Source: Flavobacterium supellecticarium
Lineage (GTDB): Bacteria; Bacteroidota; Bacteroidia; Flavobacteriales; Flavobacteriaceae
DNA length: 64,000 nt
NCBI RefSeq assembly: GCF_004801375.1
Contig: NZ_SSNZ01000002.1
Coordinates: 124,001 to 188,000, forward strand
Direction of reading: 5' to 3'
Positions 19,499-28,753 of the stretch are shown in pieces. Position 1 is the stretch's first letter, and every line of letters starts with the position of its first letter. The translations under genes and the position numbers were made by a program. Below the pieces are notes generated by a model, which was not told the DNA's origin, made no database searches, and worked only from the letters and a program-made list of their open reading frames with translations.

Positions 19499-20224
19499 AT
19501 GAAAAAAATAAAATGGACAGATGTAAGATTGGTACTCATGATTGGAGTAGTGATTTTCCTGTACTCATTTTCATCGAAGCGAAATGAAACCCGTTATCTG
19601 CAAAAAACAGAGGTTCGGTTTAAAGGTGAAAACAACCTTTTTATCACGCCGGAAACGGTTGATAACTTGTTAATACAAAATTTTAACAAAGTTACGAGCA
19701 TACGGAAAGATAAGCTAGATTTGAATAGATTGGAGCATATTCTCGACAGTAATGAAATGATAGCCAAAGCAGAGGTCTTCGCCACTATTGACGGGACTTT
19801 AGAGGCAGTCGTAACACAGAAAACACCGGTAGCACGGGTCGATGACGGAGAGCGTTCTTATTATATTGACTATGAGGGAAATCAGATGCCGTTGTCGGAT
19901 AATTTTGCAGCACGGGTTCCGTTAGTTTCTGGTGAAATAAACACCGAAAACAAAGGCAAACTGACCGAAGTACTCCGGAAAATTTATGACGATGATTTTT
20001 TGAAAAAAAACATCACCGGGATACAAATTTTGCCCACAGGAAGTCTGATAATGACCAACCGGAATTACAATTATCAGATCCTTTTCGGAAGAACGATAAA
20101 TGTTGACAAGAAGTTTGACAACTATAAGGCCTTTTTTCAACATGCGATAAAAGACACCCTTATCGGGAATTATAAAACAATTAATCTGAAGTTTACACAA
20201 CAAGTAGTGTGCACCAAATATTAG
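19499..20224 (+). CDS. ftsQ: Cell division protein FtsQ
   Basis: A 241-aa protein with a short cytoplasmic N terminus, one transmembrane helix at about residues 10-25, a POTRA-like domain beginning LQKTEVRFKGENNLFITPETV, and a beta domain of the FtsQ type. It bridges early and late division proteins through FtsL. Family identity is low, and the assignment rests on topology and its location between murC and ftsA. Confidence 0.9.
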   Translation: MKKIKWTDVRLVLMIGVVIFLYSFSSKRNETRYLQKTEVRFKGENNLFITPETVDNLLIQNFNKVTSIRKDKLDLNRLEHILDSNEMIAKAEVFATIDGTLEAVVTQKTPVARVDDGERSYYIDYEGNQMPLSDNFAARVPLVSGEINTENKGKLTEVLRKIYDDDFLKKNITGIQILPTGSLIMTNRNYNYQILFGRTINVDKKFDNYKAFFQHAIKDTLIGNYKTINLKFTQQVVCTKY

Positions 20225-20227
20225 AGT

Positions 20228-21631
20228 ATGGAAAAAGAAAGTATTGCAGTAGGTTTGGATATTGGGACAACCAAAATTGTCGCCATGATCGGCAAGAAAA
20301 ATGAGTACGGCAAATTAGAAATTTTAGGGGTTGGAAAATCCAAAAGCCTTGGTGTGGCGCGCGGAGTTGTAAACAATATTACGCAGACAATTCAATCCAT
20401 TCAGCAGGCCGTTTTGGATGCAGAGACGGATTCGGGATATAAAATCAACGATGTGGTAGTAGGCATTGCCGGTCAGCACATTCGCAGCATTCAGCACAGC
20501 GACTATATCAGTCGTCACAATCCGGAAGAAGTGATTGGCGATGCGGATATTGACTTATTGATCAATCAGGTGCACAAACTGGCCATGTTGCCGGGAGAGG
20601 AAATCATCCACGTGTTACCACAGGAATTTAAAATCGACGGACAATCGGAAATCAAAGAACCTATCGGGATGTATGGTGGCCGACTGGAAGCGAGTTTCCA
20701 CGTGGTAGTGGGACAGGCATCTTCGATCCGTAACGTGGGACGATGTATTAAAAGTTCCGGTTTGGATTTGTCCGGTTTAACATTGGAACCATTGGCATCG
20801 GCTGATGCGGTGTTAAGTCAGGAGGAAAAAGAAGCCGGTGTAGCGTTGATTGATATCGGAGGCGGGACAACCGATCTGGCCATTTTTAAAGACGGTATCA
20901 TTCGCCATACGGCAGTAATCCCATTTGGAGGAAATGTGATCACCGACGATATTAAAGAAGGTTGTTCGATTATTGAAAAACAAGCCGAGTTATTAAAAGT
21001 AAAATTCGGATCCGCCTGGCCGGGTGAAAACAAAGACAACGAAATTGTTTCGATACCGGGATTACGAGGACGCGAACCGAAAGAGATATCGTTAAAAAAC
21101 CTTTCGAAAATCATTCACGCCAGAGTGGTGGAAATTGTAGAGCAGGTTTTCGCGGAGATCAAAGCCTACGGGCATGAAGATCCGAGAAAAAAACTGATCG
21201 CCGGAATTGTATTAACAGGAGGCGGTGCTCAGTTAAAACACATCAAACAATTGGTGGAATATATCACCGGAATGGACACCCGGATCGGTTATCCGAACGA
21301 GCATCTGGCTGGAAATTCCGACGAAGAAATCTCCAGTCCGTTATATGCCACGGCAGTGGGATTGGTGATGAACAGTATCCGGAATAATACGAAAAGTGCA
21401 ACGCCACTGGCCGAGATTAAAAAGGAACAACCAAAAGTGGAAAGCAAACCACAACCAGTGCGAATCGAACCGGAGCCGGAAGTGATAGAAGAAGAAATAG
21501 CAGCAGCACCGATAAAGCCAATTAATGTAAGAAATGACGTAGATTCAGAATCTACCAAAGAAAAGATCAAAAGAGGCTTTTTTGACAAGTATATAGATAA
21601 GATTAAGGAATTTTTAGATAACGCAGAATAA
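20228..21631 (+). CDS. ftsA: Cell division protein FtsA
   Basis: An actin-like ATPase that tethers FtsZ to the membrane. The phosphate-binding loop GLDIGTTKI is at the N terminus, the second phosphate motif IDIGGGTTDLA lies near residue 204, and an adenosine-binding LTGGGAQL motif near residue 325. After a Pro/Glu-rich linker (about 395-440) the protein ends in a short amphipathic helix (FFDKYIDKIKEFL) expected to bind the membrane. It lies 3 bases after ftsQ and 12 bases before ftsZ. Confidence 0.96.
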   Translation: MEKESIAVGLDIGTTKIVAMIGKKNEYGKLEILGVGKSKSLGVARGVVNNITQTIQSIQQAVLDAETDSGYKINDVVVGIAGQHIRSIQHSDYISRHNPEEVIGDADIDLLINQVHKLAMLPGEEIIHVLPQEFKIDGQSEIKEPIGMYGGRLEASFHVVVGQASSIRNVGRCIKSSGLDLSGLTLEPLASADAVLSQEEKEAGVALIDIGGGTTDLAIFKDGIIRHTAVIPFGGNVITDDIKEGCSIIEKQAELLKVKFGSAWPGENKDNEIVSIPGLRGREPKEISLKNLSKIIHARVVEIVEQVFAEIKAYGHEDPRKKLIAGIVLTGGGAQLKHIKQLVEYITGMDTRIGYPNEHLAGNSDEEISSPLYATAVGLVMNSIRNNTKSATPLAEIKKEQPKVESKPQPVRIEPEPEVIEEEIAAAPIKPINVRNDVDSESTKEKIKRGFFDKYIDKIKEFLDNAE

Positions 21632-21643
21632 AACCGATACGAT

Positions 21644-23599
21644 ATGAACAGCAACTCAGAATTTGGAAGTATTGCATTTGATTTGCCAAAAAACCAATCA
21701 AATGTGATTAAAGTTATTGGTGTAGGTGGCGGTGGTAGTAATGCCATTAACCACATGTTTAAACAAGGGATTAAAGGAGTAGATTTCGTGGTTTGTAATA
21801 CCGATTCACAGGCATTGCAAAGCAGTTCGGTTCCGAATAAAATACAACTTGGCGTTAACTTAACAGAAGGGCTTGGCGCCGGAGCGAATCCGGAAGTAGG
21901 ACAACAGTCGGCTTTGGAAAGTATCGAGGAAATTGAAAAAATGTTGGACGTAAATACCAAAATGGTATTTATTACGGCTGGTATGGGTGGTGGAACCGGA
22001 ACAGGAGCCGCACCGGTAATCGCACAATTGTCCAAAGAAAGAGATATCCTGACCGTAGGGATTGTAACGATTCCATTCCAGTTTGAAGGGAAAGTACGTC
22101 AGGAACAAGCCTTATTGGGAGTAGAAAGACTTCGCAAACAGGTGGATTCATTAATCGTTATCAACAACAATAAATTAAGAGAAGTATACGGTAACTTAGG
22201 ATTCAAGGCTGGATTCTCCAAAGCGGATGAAGTATTGGCAACCGCTTCACGAGGAATCGCCGAAGTAATTACGCACCACTATACGCAGAATATCGACTTA
22301 AAAGATGCGAAAACCGTATTGTCCAACAGTGGAACCGCTATTATGGGATCGGCTGTTGCAAATGGTGAAAACAGAGCAAAAGATGCGATTGTGGATGCAT
22401 TGGATTCTCCGTTGTTAAACGACAATAAAATTACCGGTGCTAAAAACGTATTGTTATTGATTGTATCCGGAACCAACGAAATCACGATTGACGAGATCGG
22501 AGAAATCAACGACCATATCCAGGAAGAAGCGGGGCACAATGCCAACATCATCATGGGGGTTGGTGAAGACGAATCGTTAGGGGATGCTATCGCAGTAACC
22601 ATCATTGCTACGGGATTTAACGTAGAGCAACAGGCGGAAATCGTAAATACAGAGCCAAAAAAAATTATTCACACCTTAGAGGGTGAACAAAAATTGGTTC
22701 AGGATTTATCGGCAACCGGATTTGTACCGTCATTTGACTTCTCAACTCCGGTTGAAAAAGCAACCGCACAAGCGATGATCAACGATATTATTGCTGAACA
22801 ACCGGAAGAAAAAATCGTTTTCGCTTTAGAAGAAGTGGAAGAAGAAGTATACGAAAAAAAACAACCGGAAGCAGTAATTGAAGACGAATTGCCATCGGCT
22901 GATTTTATCAATAACCTGGATGTATTTTTCGAAATCGTTTCACCGGTAAAAGAGGAAGCTCCGGCTCCGGTTATGAGAGATGTACGCGAAATTGAGGTGA
23001 TCGAGCCGCAATATGTGTTGCCAAAAGTTGAAGAGCAAATCGCCTTTTCATTCGACTTACCGGTAACAGCAGCTCAGGACAGAGTTGTTTTCGATCTTAG
23101 CAATGAAACCAAAGACATCAAAGTAAACCAACCGGTACAGGTGGTTCCGGTAACGGAAGTAAACCAGTCGGGAGTGGTGAAATACTCTTTGGAAGATTAT
23201 ATGGAGAAAGAAAACGAATTATTAGCTTCCAAAGCGGTTGAACCGGTAAAAGAAGAACCGGTTGCTGAAGAGTTAAACTTTACGATGCGAAAAGTGGAGC
23301 CGGCTCAGGTACAATCCAGCTTTGACGAGATTTCTCCGGTTGAGATGACCATCGAGGAAACCTTGCGAATGAGAGCCGAAGAGCGTAAAAGAAAAATGAA
23401 AGAGTTCAACTACAAATTCAATAACAGTGCATCACGCGTTAATGAATTGGAAAAAGAACCGGCATATAAAAGAATGGGAGTTGATTTAAACGCCACTTCT
23501 GTCGATAATAGTAAATCGCGTATGTCATTGGGAATGGATAGTAACGACGACTTACAGTTGCGTTCGAACAACTCTTTTCTACATGACAACGTAGACTAA
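21644..23599 (+). CDS. ftsZ: Cell division protein FtsZ with a long C-terminal extension
   Basis: The tubulin-like GTPase that forms the Z ring. The GTPase domain covers about residues 15-320 and holds GVGGGGSNA, the signature GGGTGTGAAP and NNKLREVYG. At 651 aa it is far longer than E. coli FtsZ (383 aa). The rest is a Glu/Val/Pro-rich, probably disordered linker that ends in a conserved tail with LQLRSNNSFLHDNVD. Long FtsZ tails are usual in Flavobacteriia, to my knowledge. It is the last gene of the operon and is followed by a strong terminator. Confidence 0.97.
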   Translation: MNSNSEFGSIAFDLPKNQSNVIKVIGVGGGGSNAINHMFKQGIKGVDFVVCNTDSQALQSSSVPNKIQLGVNLTEGLGAGANPEVGQQSALESIEEIEKMLDVNTKMVFITAGMGGGTGTGAAPVIAQLSKERDILTVGIVTIPFQFEGKVRQEQALLGVERLRKQVDSLIVINNNKLREVYGNLGFKAGFSKADEVLATASRGIAEVITHHYTQNIDLKDAKTVLSNSGTAIMGSAVANGENRAKDAIVDALDSPLLNDNKITGAKNVLLLIVSGTNEITIDEIGEINDHIQEEAGHNANIIMGVGEDESLGDAIAVTIIATGFNVEQQAEIVNTEPKKIIHTLEGEQKLVQDLSATGFVPSFDFSTPVEKATAQAMINDIIAEQPEEKIVFALEEVEEEVYEKKQPEAVIEDELPSADFINNLDVFFEIVSPVKEEAPAPVMRDVREIEVIEPQYVLPKVEEQIAFSFDLPVTAAQDRVVFDLSNETKDIKVNQPVQVVPVTEVNQSGVVKYSLEDYMEKENELLASKAVEPVKEEPVAEELNFTMRKVEPAQVQSSFDEISPVEMTIEETLRMRAEERKRKMKEFNYKFNNSASRVNELEKEPAYKRMGVDLNATSVDNSKSRMSLGMDSNDDLQLRSNNSFLHDNVD

Positions 23600-23623
23600 C
23601 TAACCTATATTTGAGAAACCTTT

Positions 23624-23658
23624 AACCCGAAATCAAACCCGATTTCGGGTTATTTTTT
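23624..23658 (+). terminator. Terminator at the end of the dcw operon
   Basis: An 11-bp perfect stem (23624-23634 with 23641-23651, 6-base loop) is followed by a run of T. Confidence 0.9.
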
Positions 23659-23659
23659 A

Positions 23660-23726
23660 TATCTTCGCAAAGCATACCGGAATAGCGAATGTCATACAAA
23701 TGGCATTCGCGAAATCACTTTTCCGG
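23660..23726 (+). promoter_or_regulatory. Leader of the yqeY-like gene with nested inverted repeats
   Basis: TATCTTCG at 23660-23667 is one mismatch from a -7 box. Downstream are two nested stems: CCGGAA/TTCCGG (23677-23682 with 23721-23726) around a 10-bp stem (23685-23694 with 23701-23710, one G-T pair, 6-base loop). The structure lies between promoter and start codon. I do not recognise a known riboswitch. Confidence 0.45.
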
Positions 23727-23756
23727 ATAAATAAACGAAAATTAAACCATTAAAAT

Positions 23757-24203
23757 ATGAGCTTACAGACTAAGATCATGGACGAAATGAAAACGGCCAT
23801 GAAAGCTAAAGATACCGTAGCGCTAGAAGCCTTACGTGCCATAAAATCAGAAATCTTATTAGCACAGACTTCCGGAGCGGGTCAGGAATTAAAAGAAGAA
23901 GACGAAATAAAAATATTACAAAAACTGGTAAAACAACGAAAAGACAGTGCGGCTATTTTTAGCGAGCAGGGTCGTGCGGATTTAGCAGAGCCGGAATTGG
24001 CTCAGGTTGCCGTGATCGAAAAGTTTTTACCGGTGCAATTGTCTGAAGCAGAAGTAGAAACAATTATAGCAAAAATTATTGCCGACGGTGGATTTTCCGG
24101 AATGGGAAGCATGGGACAGGTAATGGGCGCAGCCTCTAAAGAATTGGCGGGTAAAGCCGACGGAAAAACAATTTCAACAATTGTAAAAAAGCTGCTGACA
24201 TAA
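23757..24203 (+). CDS. GatB/YqeY domain protein
   Basis: A 148-aa YqeY-like protein: an all-helical domain related to the C-terminal tRNA-binding tail of the GatB amidotransferase subunit. The conserved features seen are MKAKDTVALEALRAIKSEI, a KQRKDSAAIF segment and the GMGSMGQVMGA motif near the C terminus. YqeY proteins stand alone and their role is not settled; a link to tRNA or amidotransferase activity is by homology only. It follows the dcw terminator and precedes the tRNA gene. Confidence 0.9.
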   Translation: MSLQTKIMDEMKTAMKAKDTVALEALRAIKSEILLAQTSGAGQELKEEDEIKILQKLVKQRKDSAAIFSEQGRADLAEPELAQVAVIEKFLPVQLSEAEVETIIAKIIADGGFSGMGSMGQVMGAASKELAGKADGKTISTIVKKLLT

Positions 24204-24251
24204 TTTGCAAAAATCAAATCAGATTGTTTTCTTTGCAATCGGATTAATAAT

Positions 24252-24325
24252 GGCCGCGTAGTTCAACTGGATAGAATATCAGATTTCGGCTCTGAGGGTT
24301 GGGGGTTCGAACCCCTCCGTGGTCA
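24252..24325 (+). tRNA. tRNA-Arg, anticodon TCG
   Basis: A 74-base cloverleaf: acceptor stem 24252-24258 with 24318-24324 (two G-T pairs), D stem GTTC/GAAT, anticodon stem TCAGA/TCTGA with loop TTTCGGC (anticodon TCG, reading CGN codons), a 5-base variable loop, and T arm GGGGG-TTCGAAC-CCCTC. The discriminator base is A and the CCA end is not encoded. A terminator starts within 2 bases. Confidence 0.93.
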
Positions 24326-24326
24326 C

Positions 24327-24359
24327 AAAAAAGCCTGCAAAATTTTTGCAGGCTTTTTT
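24327..24359 (+). terminator. Terminator of the tRNA-Arg gene
   Basis: A strong hairpin around GCCTGCAAAA / TTTTGCAGGC, flanked by A6 and T6 runs, directly after the tRNA. Confidence 0.85.
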
Positions 24360-24451
24360 GTTGGACAAAATCAACGGCAAATTTATAGGTGAAATCTTGT
24401 TTTTATGGCACTATTGTTTACATATTCTATACTGTAATTCCTTGAAAAATA

Positions 24452-24483
24452 GTTTTTTAAACGCGAAAAAAAGTGTAGTTTTG
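24452..24483 (+). promoter_or_regulatory. Promoter of the serine hydrolase gene
   Basis: TTG at 24452-24454 and TAGTTTTG at 24476-24483, 21 bp apart, match the Bacteroidota promoter consensus; the ATG follows 17 bp later. Confidence 0.65.
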
Positions 24484-24500
24484 GGAAAACATAAAGCCTT

Positions 24501-26042
24501 ATGAAGTTTTCGTTAGCCTGCCTTTTTAGTTTGCTTATTTCTCTTTCCGGACTTGCTCAAGTTCAAAAAGCAAGTCAGAATAGTGATCCATTTTTCCATA
24601 TTGATTCCGTATTAACAAGTGTTTTAAAAGACCAGCATATTGCCGGTTTTGCGGTAGCGGTGGTAAAAGGTGATCAAGTGATTTACAGCAAAGGTTTTGG
24701 CTATCGCGATGTCGAAAACAAAAAACCGGTCACAACCAACACCCTTTTTGCGATCGGTTCCAGTAGTAAGGCTTTTACGGCTTCCTTATTAGGGCTTCTT
24801 AGAAAAGAAGGCAAGTTGACATTCGAAGATAAGGCCGTCGATGTGCTACCGCAGTTGCAATTTTATAATGATGAAATGAATAATCAGATTACTCTAAGGG
24901 ACCTGATGGCGCATCGATCAGGATTGTCCCGGTATGATTCGTCGTGGTTTCTATTTAATACCAAAGATAGAGACAGCATTATTGCACGTGTCAAATATAT
25001 GCAACCTAAGGTGGGCGTACGCGAAAAATGGTTCTACAACAATTTTATGTACCTGGCGCAAGGGATGATTGCAGAACGATTTAGTGGCAAGACATGGGAA
25101 CAAAATATTCAGGAAAAGTTTTTTACCCCATTGGAAATGACCCGTTCGAATACCGATATTAAAACGTTTCAGAATGATAGCGATGCCGCTTTGCCCTATA
25201 CGCTAGAAAAAGATAATACGATTAAAAAGATCGATTATTACAACATTAACGGAATGGGACCGGCAGGAAGTATCAACAGTAGTGTAAACGACATGGCCAA
25301 CTGGTTAAAGGTTTGGATTAACGACGGATCTTTTAAAGGAAAAGAAATCGTACCAAAAAACTACATCACCGAAGCGATGAGTTCTCAAATGGTTATGAGT
25401 GCTGATCTGCCGGATAAGCATAGCGATATTTTTTTAGCCAATTATGGTTTGGGTTGGATGATCGGTTCCTATAGAGGACACTACCTAGTAGAACATGGCG
25501 GAAATATTAACGGGTTTTCGGCGAATGTTGCCTTTTTTCCTTCGGATAAGTTAGGGATCGTTGTCCTGACAAATCAAAATGTATCGAAAGTTCCGATGAT
25601 AGTTTGTAATTCTATTGCCGATAGAATGCTCAATTTAAAACCGGAAGACTGGAATGGCGAAGTAAAAGCTGCTGCGGCAGAAAAAGCACTTCAGGTAAAA
25701 AAGGAAACTAAAAAGATGCCCGCCCCAAATACAAAACCATCCCATCCTTTAAAAGAGTATACTGGTTCTTACACGAATCGGGCCTACGGAACCATTAAAA
25801 TAACCTTTAACGGTAAGGATTTGTACACCAGGTTAAAAGGCGAAAAAATCATATTCAAACACTTTCATTATGATGTTTTTGATCCAAGAGCGATCGATAA
25901 AAATGGGAAAGTGGATACCGATCAAAGTGATTTGATGTTTAATTTTACTACAAATGTAGAAGGTAAAATCCAGGGGATCGAACTTTTTCTGGATGGTAAC
26001 GAAAAACCGGTGCTATTTGATCGGGATGCCGACAAAAAATAA
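24501..26042 (+). CDS. Secreted serine hydrolase of the beta-lactamase/PBP4-like family with a C-terminal DUF3471-type domain
   Basis: A signal peptide (residues 1-19) is followed by a class C beta-lactamase-like domain with catalytic S87-x-x-K90, Y180-N-N182 and an HGGNINGF segment in place of the KTG triad. Such enzymes include D-aminopeptidases, esterases and beta-lactamase-like proteins; the substrate cannot be told. Residues about 415-510 resemble the lipocalin-like DUF3471 domain common in this family. The gene has its own promoter and is followed by a small secreted protein 23 bases on. There is no strong reason to call it an antibiotic resistance gene. Confidence 0.85.
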   Translation: MKFSLACLFSLLISLSGLAQVQKASQNSDPFFHIDSVLTSVLKDQHIAGFAVAVVKGDQVIYSKGFGYRDVENKKPVTTNTLFAIGSSSKAFTASLLGLLRKEGKLTFEDKAVDVLPQLQFYNDEMNNQITLRDLMAHRSGLSRYDSSWFLFNTKDRDSIIARVKYMQPKVGVREKWFYNNFMYLAQGMIAERFSGKTWEQNIQEKFFTPLEMTRSNTDIKTFQNDSDAALPYTLEKDNTIKKIDYYNINGMGPAGSINSSVNDMANWLKVWINDGSFKGKEIVPKNYITEAMSSQMVMSADLPDKHSDIFLANYGLGWMIGSYRGHYLVEHGGNINGFSANVAFFPSDKLGIVVLTNQNVSKVPMIVCNSIADRMLNLKPEDWNGEVKAAAAEKALQVKKETKKMPAPNTKPSHPLKEYTGSYTNRAYGTIKITFNGKDLYTRLKGEKIIFKHFHYDVFDPRAIDKNGKVDTDQSDLMFNFTTNVEGKIQGIELFLDGNEKPVLFDRDADKK

Positions 26043-26065
26043 AAAGCTAATTAGTTGCTGAAATT

Positions 26066-26638
26066 ATGTCAGAACACTACAAAAAGACAGTCATAACCCT
26101 GAGCGTTTTTCTAATCCAATTACTTGTTTTTGGGCAGGAAAAGCAGATAAAAGATATGGATAACGACGGTGTAAAGGATACGATTAAGTTTAATAGAGCC
26201 GAATTAACAATAGTTTGTAAGCTATCGACCCATAATTTCAAACCGTTGTTAAGTAAGCAAATTAAGACTATAGGCATGAGTTATTCAGCGGGTATAGAAA
26301 CGACCCGGAACGGCTTTACGTTTTATATTGATTATGAGAATGGAGGATTTAAAAATCGATTTCGATACAACCCCAAAACAAAAAAAGTCCAACTGATAGG
26401 GATAAGTCTGTATGAACATGAAAAAGACAAAAAGCAGGTTGAGGCGAAATCAAACGTAAATTTACTTACAGGAGACTTTATAGGGAATACAACTTTTTAC
26501 GGAGTTGAGAATTTGCGAACGATTAAAGCAAAAATGCATTTCAAGACAATTAATCTGGGAGATTTTAGCGACAAAACATTTTTTGATTACAGTGAAAGAT
26601 GTAGGGAATTATATGAAAAGACAAAGACTATTAATTAA
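26066..26638 (+). CDS. Secreted protein of unknown function with a calcium-loop-like motif
   Basis: A 190-aa protein with a hydrophobic N-terminal signal (ending near FGQE). Residues about 31-39 carry DMDNDGVKD, a loop typical of calcium-binding repeats in secreted Bacteroidota proteins. I do not recognise the rest. It lies 23 bases after the serine hydrolase gene on the same strand and is probably co-transcribed. Confidence 0.7.
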   Translation: MSEHYKKTVITLSVFLIQLLVFGQEKQIKDMDNDGVKDTIKFNRAELTIVCKLSTHNFKPLLSKQIKTIGMSYSAGIETTRNGFTFYIDYENGGFKNRFRYNPKTKKVQLIGISLYEHEKDKKQVEAKSNVNLLTGDFIGNTTFYGVENLRTIKAKMHFKTINLGDFSDKTFFDYSERCRELYEKTKTIN

Positions 26639-26692
26639 AATAAAATGATACAAAAAGTAGTCAAAATACGTGTTATAAAGTACCTTGTTTTA

Positions 26693-27889
26693 TTACAAAC
26701 CAAACTTCTTTTTAAAATCGGTAGCAAGGTCAATTTTCATACCTAAGGTAAAAACACTGTTTTCGCGTATTCCGGAAGCGATGCTACCGGTCGAAATCCG
26801 TTGTTCGCTATAAAATTGAACGAATGGTACCGGTTGGTAGGTAATCCCGGCAATAAAATCGTTTCGTTTAAAGCCTCTTTCAACAGGAAGCTGACCGTTC
26901 AAAATCGGAATATGGGAAGTTATCGGGGCATAATGGTTGTAACCTGCCAAAATTGCCAGTTTGCTAAATTTATATTTTCCAAAGATTTCAAGACCTTTTG
27001 CGTCGAAAACAATCGTAGGTGTTATCGTATTTCCTTGAAGATCGGTGTAATTACCTTGCGTGAAATCCCCGTTTTTTTGAAGTACTCCTACGATACTGAA
27101 ATCCACTTTTGATCCGATAAATTTACTTCCTATGGCCATATAAATGGGTTGTCCGTTTAGCCCTACGATTGTTCCGCTGTTGATTAGATTTTCGCTTACA
27201 TACGCTTTGTTAAAGGCCGCACCTATAAAAAAATCGGATGCAATTTCCAATTGTGCTGATAACCCAAAACCATCCACAAAAGAAGTATTGTTTTGGCCGC
27301 GCGCCTGAATTTGTCCGCCAAACCGAAAAGAGCCTATTTGATTCCGGTAAATTATCGATTGATCCGCACGACCCGTTCCGTTTTCACCACCATCGGTTCC
27401 ACCGATAAATGTAGCCGATGCCCGCGCGCCAAAAACACTAAACCGGTCGGTATAAGCCGTGATATCGCGATACACACTCCATTGTTTTCCAATGGTAATC
27501 GTACCAAATTTGTTCAGATCGAGACCTAAATAGCCCAAACGATTTCCGAACACCTGTTTGGTTTGTACCGATTGGACGTTTTGATAGCCACCGGTAAGAC
27601 CACCGTCGGCACTAAAAGAAGTATTGCCGTGAAACAGATTTACCTGTACTTCGACACCGGCAATAAAAGCAATCGTTTCCTTTTTTATTTTTATCTCGGC
27701 ACCTATTCGGGAGGCATTCTCCTGAAGTTCCATTTTGTTGTTATAAATAGCTGTATGCCCCCTAAGACTTGTATACGGTCGGAACGCTATTTCGATGGAA
27801 TCTTTTGATTGCTCTTGCGCATAGAGCGGTTCCATAAAAGCGAATGCGATTAAAAACAGTAGTATAGGATTGATTTTAGTGATTTGCAT
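26693..27889 (-). CDS. Porin-like outer-membrane protein
   Basis: A signal peptide (about residues 1-24, cleavage near YAQE) is followed by 370 residues of alternating amphipathic strands with many Gly and aromatic residues, like the general Gram-negative porins. The segment LDLNKFGTITIGKQWS is a typical porin strand/turn. The channel specificity is unknown. It sits 17 bases downstream of the SMI1-like gene on the same strand, so both probably share one transcript from the promoter at 28746. Confidence 0.75.
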   Translation of the reverse strand: MQITKINPILLFLIAFAFMEPLYAQEQSKDSIEIAFRPYTSLRGHTAIYNNKMELQENASRIGAEIKIKKETIAFIAGVEVQVNLFHGNTSFSADGGLTGGYQNVQSVQTKQVFGNRLGYLGLDLNKFGTITIGKQWSVYRDITAYTDRFSVFGARASATFIGGTDGGENGTGRADQSIIYRNQIGSFRFGGQIQARGQNNTSFVDGFGLSAQLEIASDFFIGAAFNKAYVSENLINSGTIVGLNGQPIYMAIGSKFIGSKVDFSIVGVLQKNGDFTQGNYTDLQGNTITPTIVFDAKGLEIFGKYKFSKLAILAGYNHYAPITSHIPILNGQLPVERGFKRNDFIAGITYQPVPFVQFYSEQRISTGSIASGIRENSVFTLGMKIDLATDFKKKFGL

Positions 27890-27906
27890 TTTAAAGAGGA
27901 ACGGTT

Positions 27907-28701
27907 TTAATTAAAAAAGGCTCTTAGTCTTTGAAACAGATTTTTATTGGACTCGGTTTTGGGAGCATGAGCTTCATGGACAGCATCACTTTTTTCGGGA
28001 CTTTTAGCATTTTTATCTTTCTGTAAACTTTCGGAAATAGCCGCTGCGTTTTGCTGATAATAGTCTGAAAAACACTGATTCAGCTCGTGAATTAATGGAT
28101 TTTCGTCCTGATATTTCTGAACAATTGTATGTATGGACTGGAGTCCGGTAAGCCAATTTTGATATTTTTTCCGGATATACGCTTCGGAATCGGCAATGTT
28201 CTGTGGAACAAAATAAAAACTGGCCGGATGATTTGTAAGCGTTTGTTTGAAAAAGATATTCATAAGCTCCGTAAAACTACCGGTACGGATAGCGAGATTT
28301 TCACCCTTTTCAGTATCATCCCAGTATTCACTCATAATCCAGACCTTTGGATTGTCGCCTTCGGCATAAATTAGAGAGATATAATCATTGCGACGTTCGG
28401 AAATAACGAAAAAATCCTCTTTTGGAGGCCTCGCATTATTTTCGAATACTTCGTTTGCAAAGTTGTTGATATAATCCAAATCCTCAAAAGCCATGTTTTC
28501 AGCATCCATAAATTCAAACAAAAACTTTTTTCCAAGGCTTCTCAGATAGGCTTCATAAGCCAAAGGAATTGGCCCTTTTTCACTTCTAAGGGTATTGATT
28601 TCGGCTTCACTACAGCCAACAATTCCGCTACGGGAATCGATTGCTAATAACACTAAATATTTTTTTAAGGTTTCAAAATAGTCATGGTAGATTTTTGTCA
28701 T
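27907..28701 (-). CDS. SMI1/KNR4-like protein
   Basis: 264 aa without a signal peptide. Residues about 25-160 resemble the SMI1/KNR4 (SUKH) fold: an early GCSEAEINTL...PLAYEAYLRSLG pattern, then a strand-rich region with WIMSEYW. The C-terminal 80 residues are Lys/Ala-rich with low complexity. SUKH proteins are often immunity proteins against polymorphic toxins, but many are housekeeping adaptors. No toxin gene is adjacent here; the only partner is the porin gene downstream. Confidence 0.65.
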   Translation of the reverse strand: MTKIYHDYFETLKKYLVLLAIDSRSGIVGCSEAEINTLRSEKGPIPLAYEAYLRSLGKKFLFEFMDAENMAFEDLDYINNFANEVFENNARPPKEDFFVISERRNDYISLIYAEGDNPKVWIMSEYWDDTEKGENLAIRTGSFTELMNIFFKQTLTNHPASFYFVPQNIADSEAYIRKKYQNWLTGLQSIHTIVQKYQDENPLIHELNQCFSDYYQQNAAAISESLQKDKNAKSPEKSDAVHEAHAPKTESNKNLFQRLRAFFN

Positions 28702-28745
28702 CGCAATAATGAGAAGATTATATTAATATTTGAAAGAGATACTTA

Positions 28746-28753
28746 CAAATATA
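28746..28753 (-). promoter_or_regulatory. Promoter of the SMI1-like/porin pair (-7 box)
   Basis: The minus strand reads TATATTTG, 45 bp before the start codon of the SMI1-like gene. Confidence 0.5.

Noticed and set aside
21289..22035. Minus-strand frame of 248 codons opposite ftsA/ftsZ
   Set aside because: Pro/Ser/Thr-rich translation that mirrors the strong ftsA-ftsZ coding pattern; no independent signals.
24319..24504. Small plus-strand frame starting at the end of the tRNA gene
   Set aside because: Overlaps the tRNA and its terminator and the promoter of the next gene.
24501..26042. Reading the serine hydrolase as a beta-lactamase resistance gene
   Set aside because: It has SxxK and YxN but the class C fold covers many peptidases and esterases; the C-terminal DUF3471-like domain argues against a dedicated resistance enzyme.
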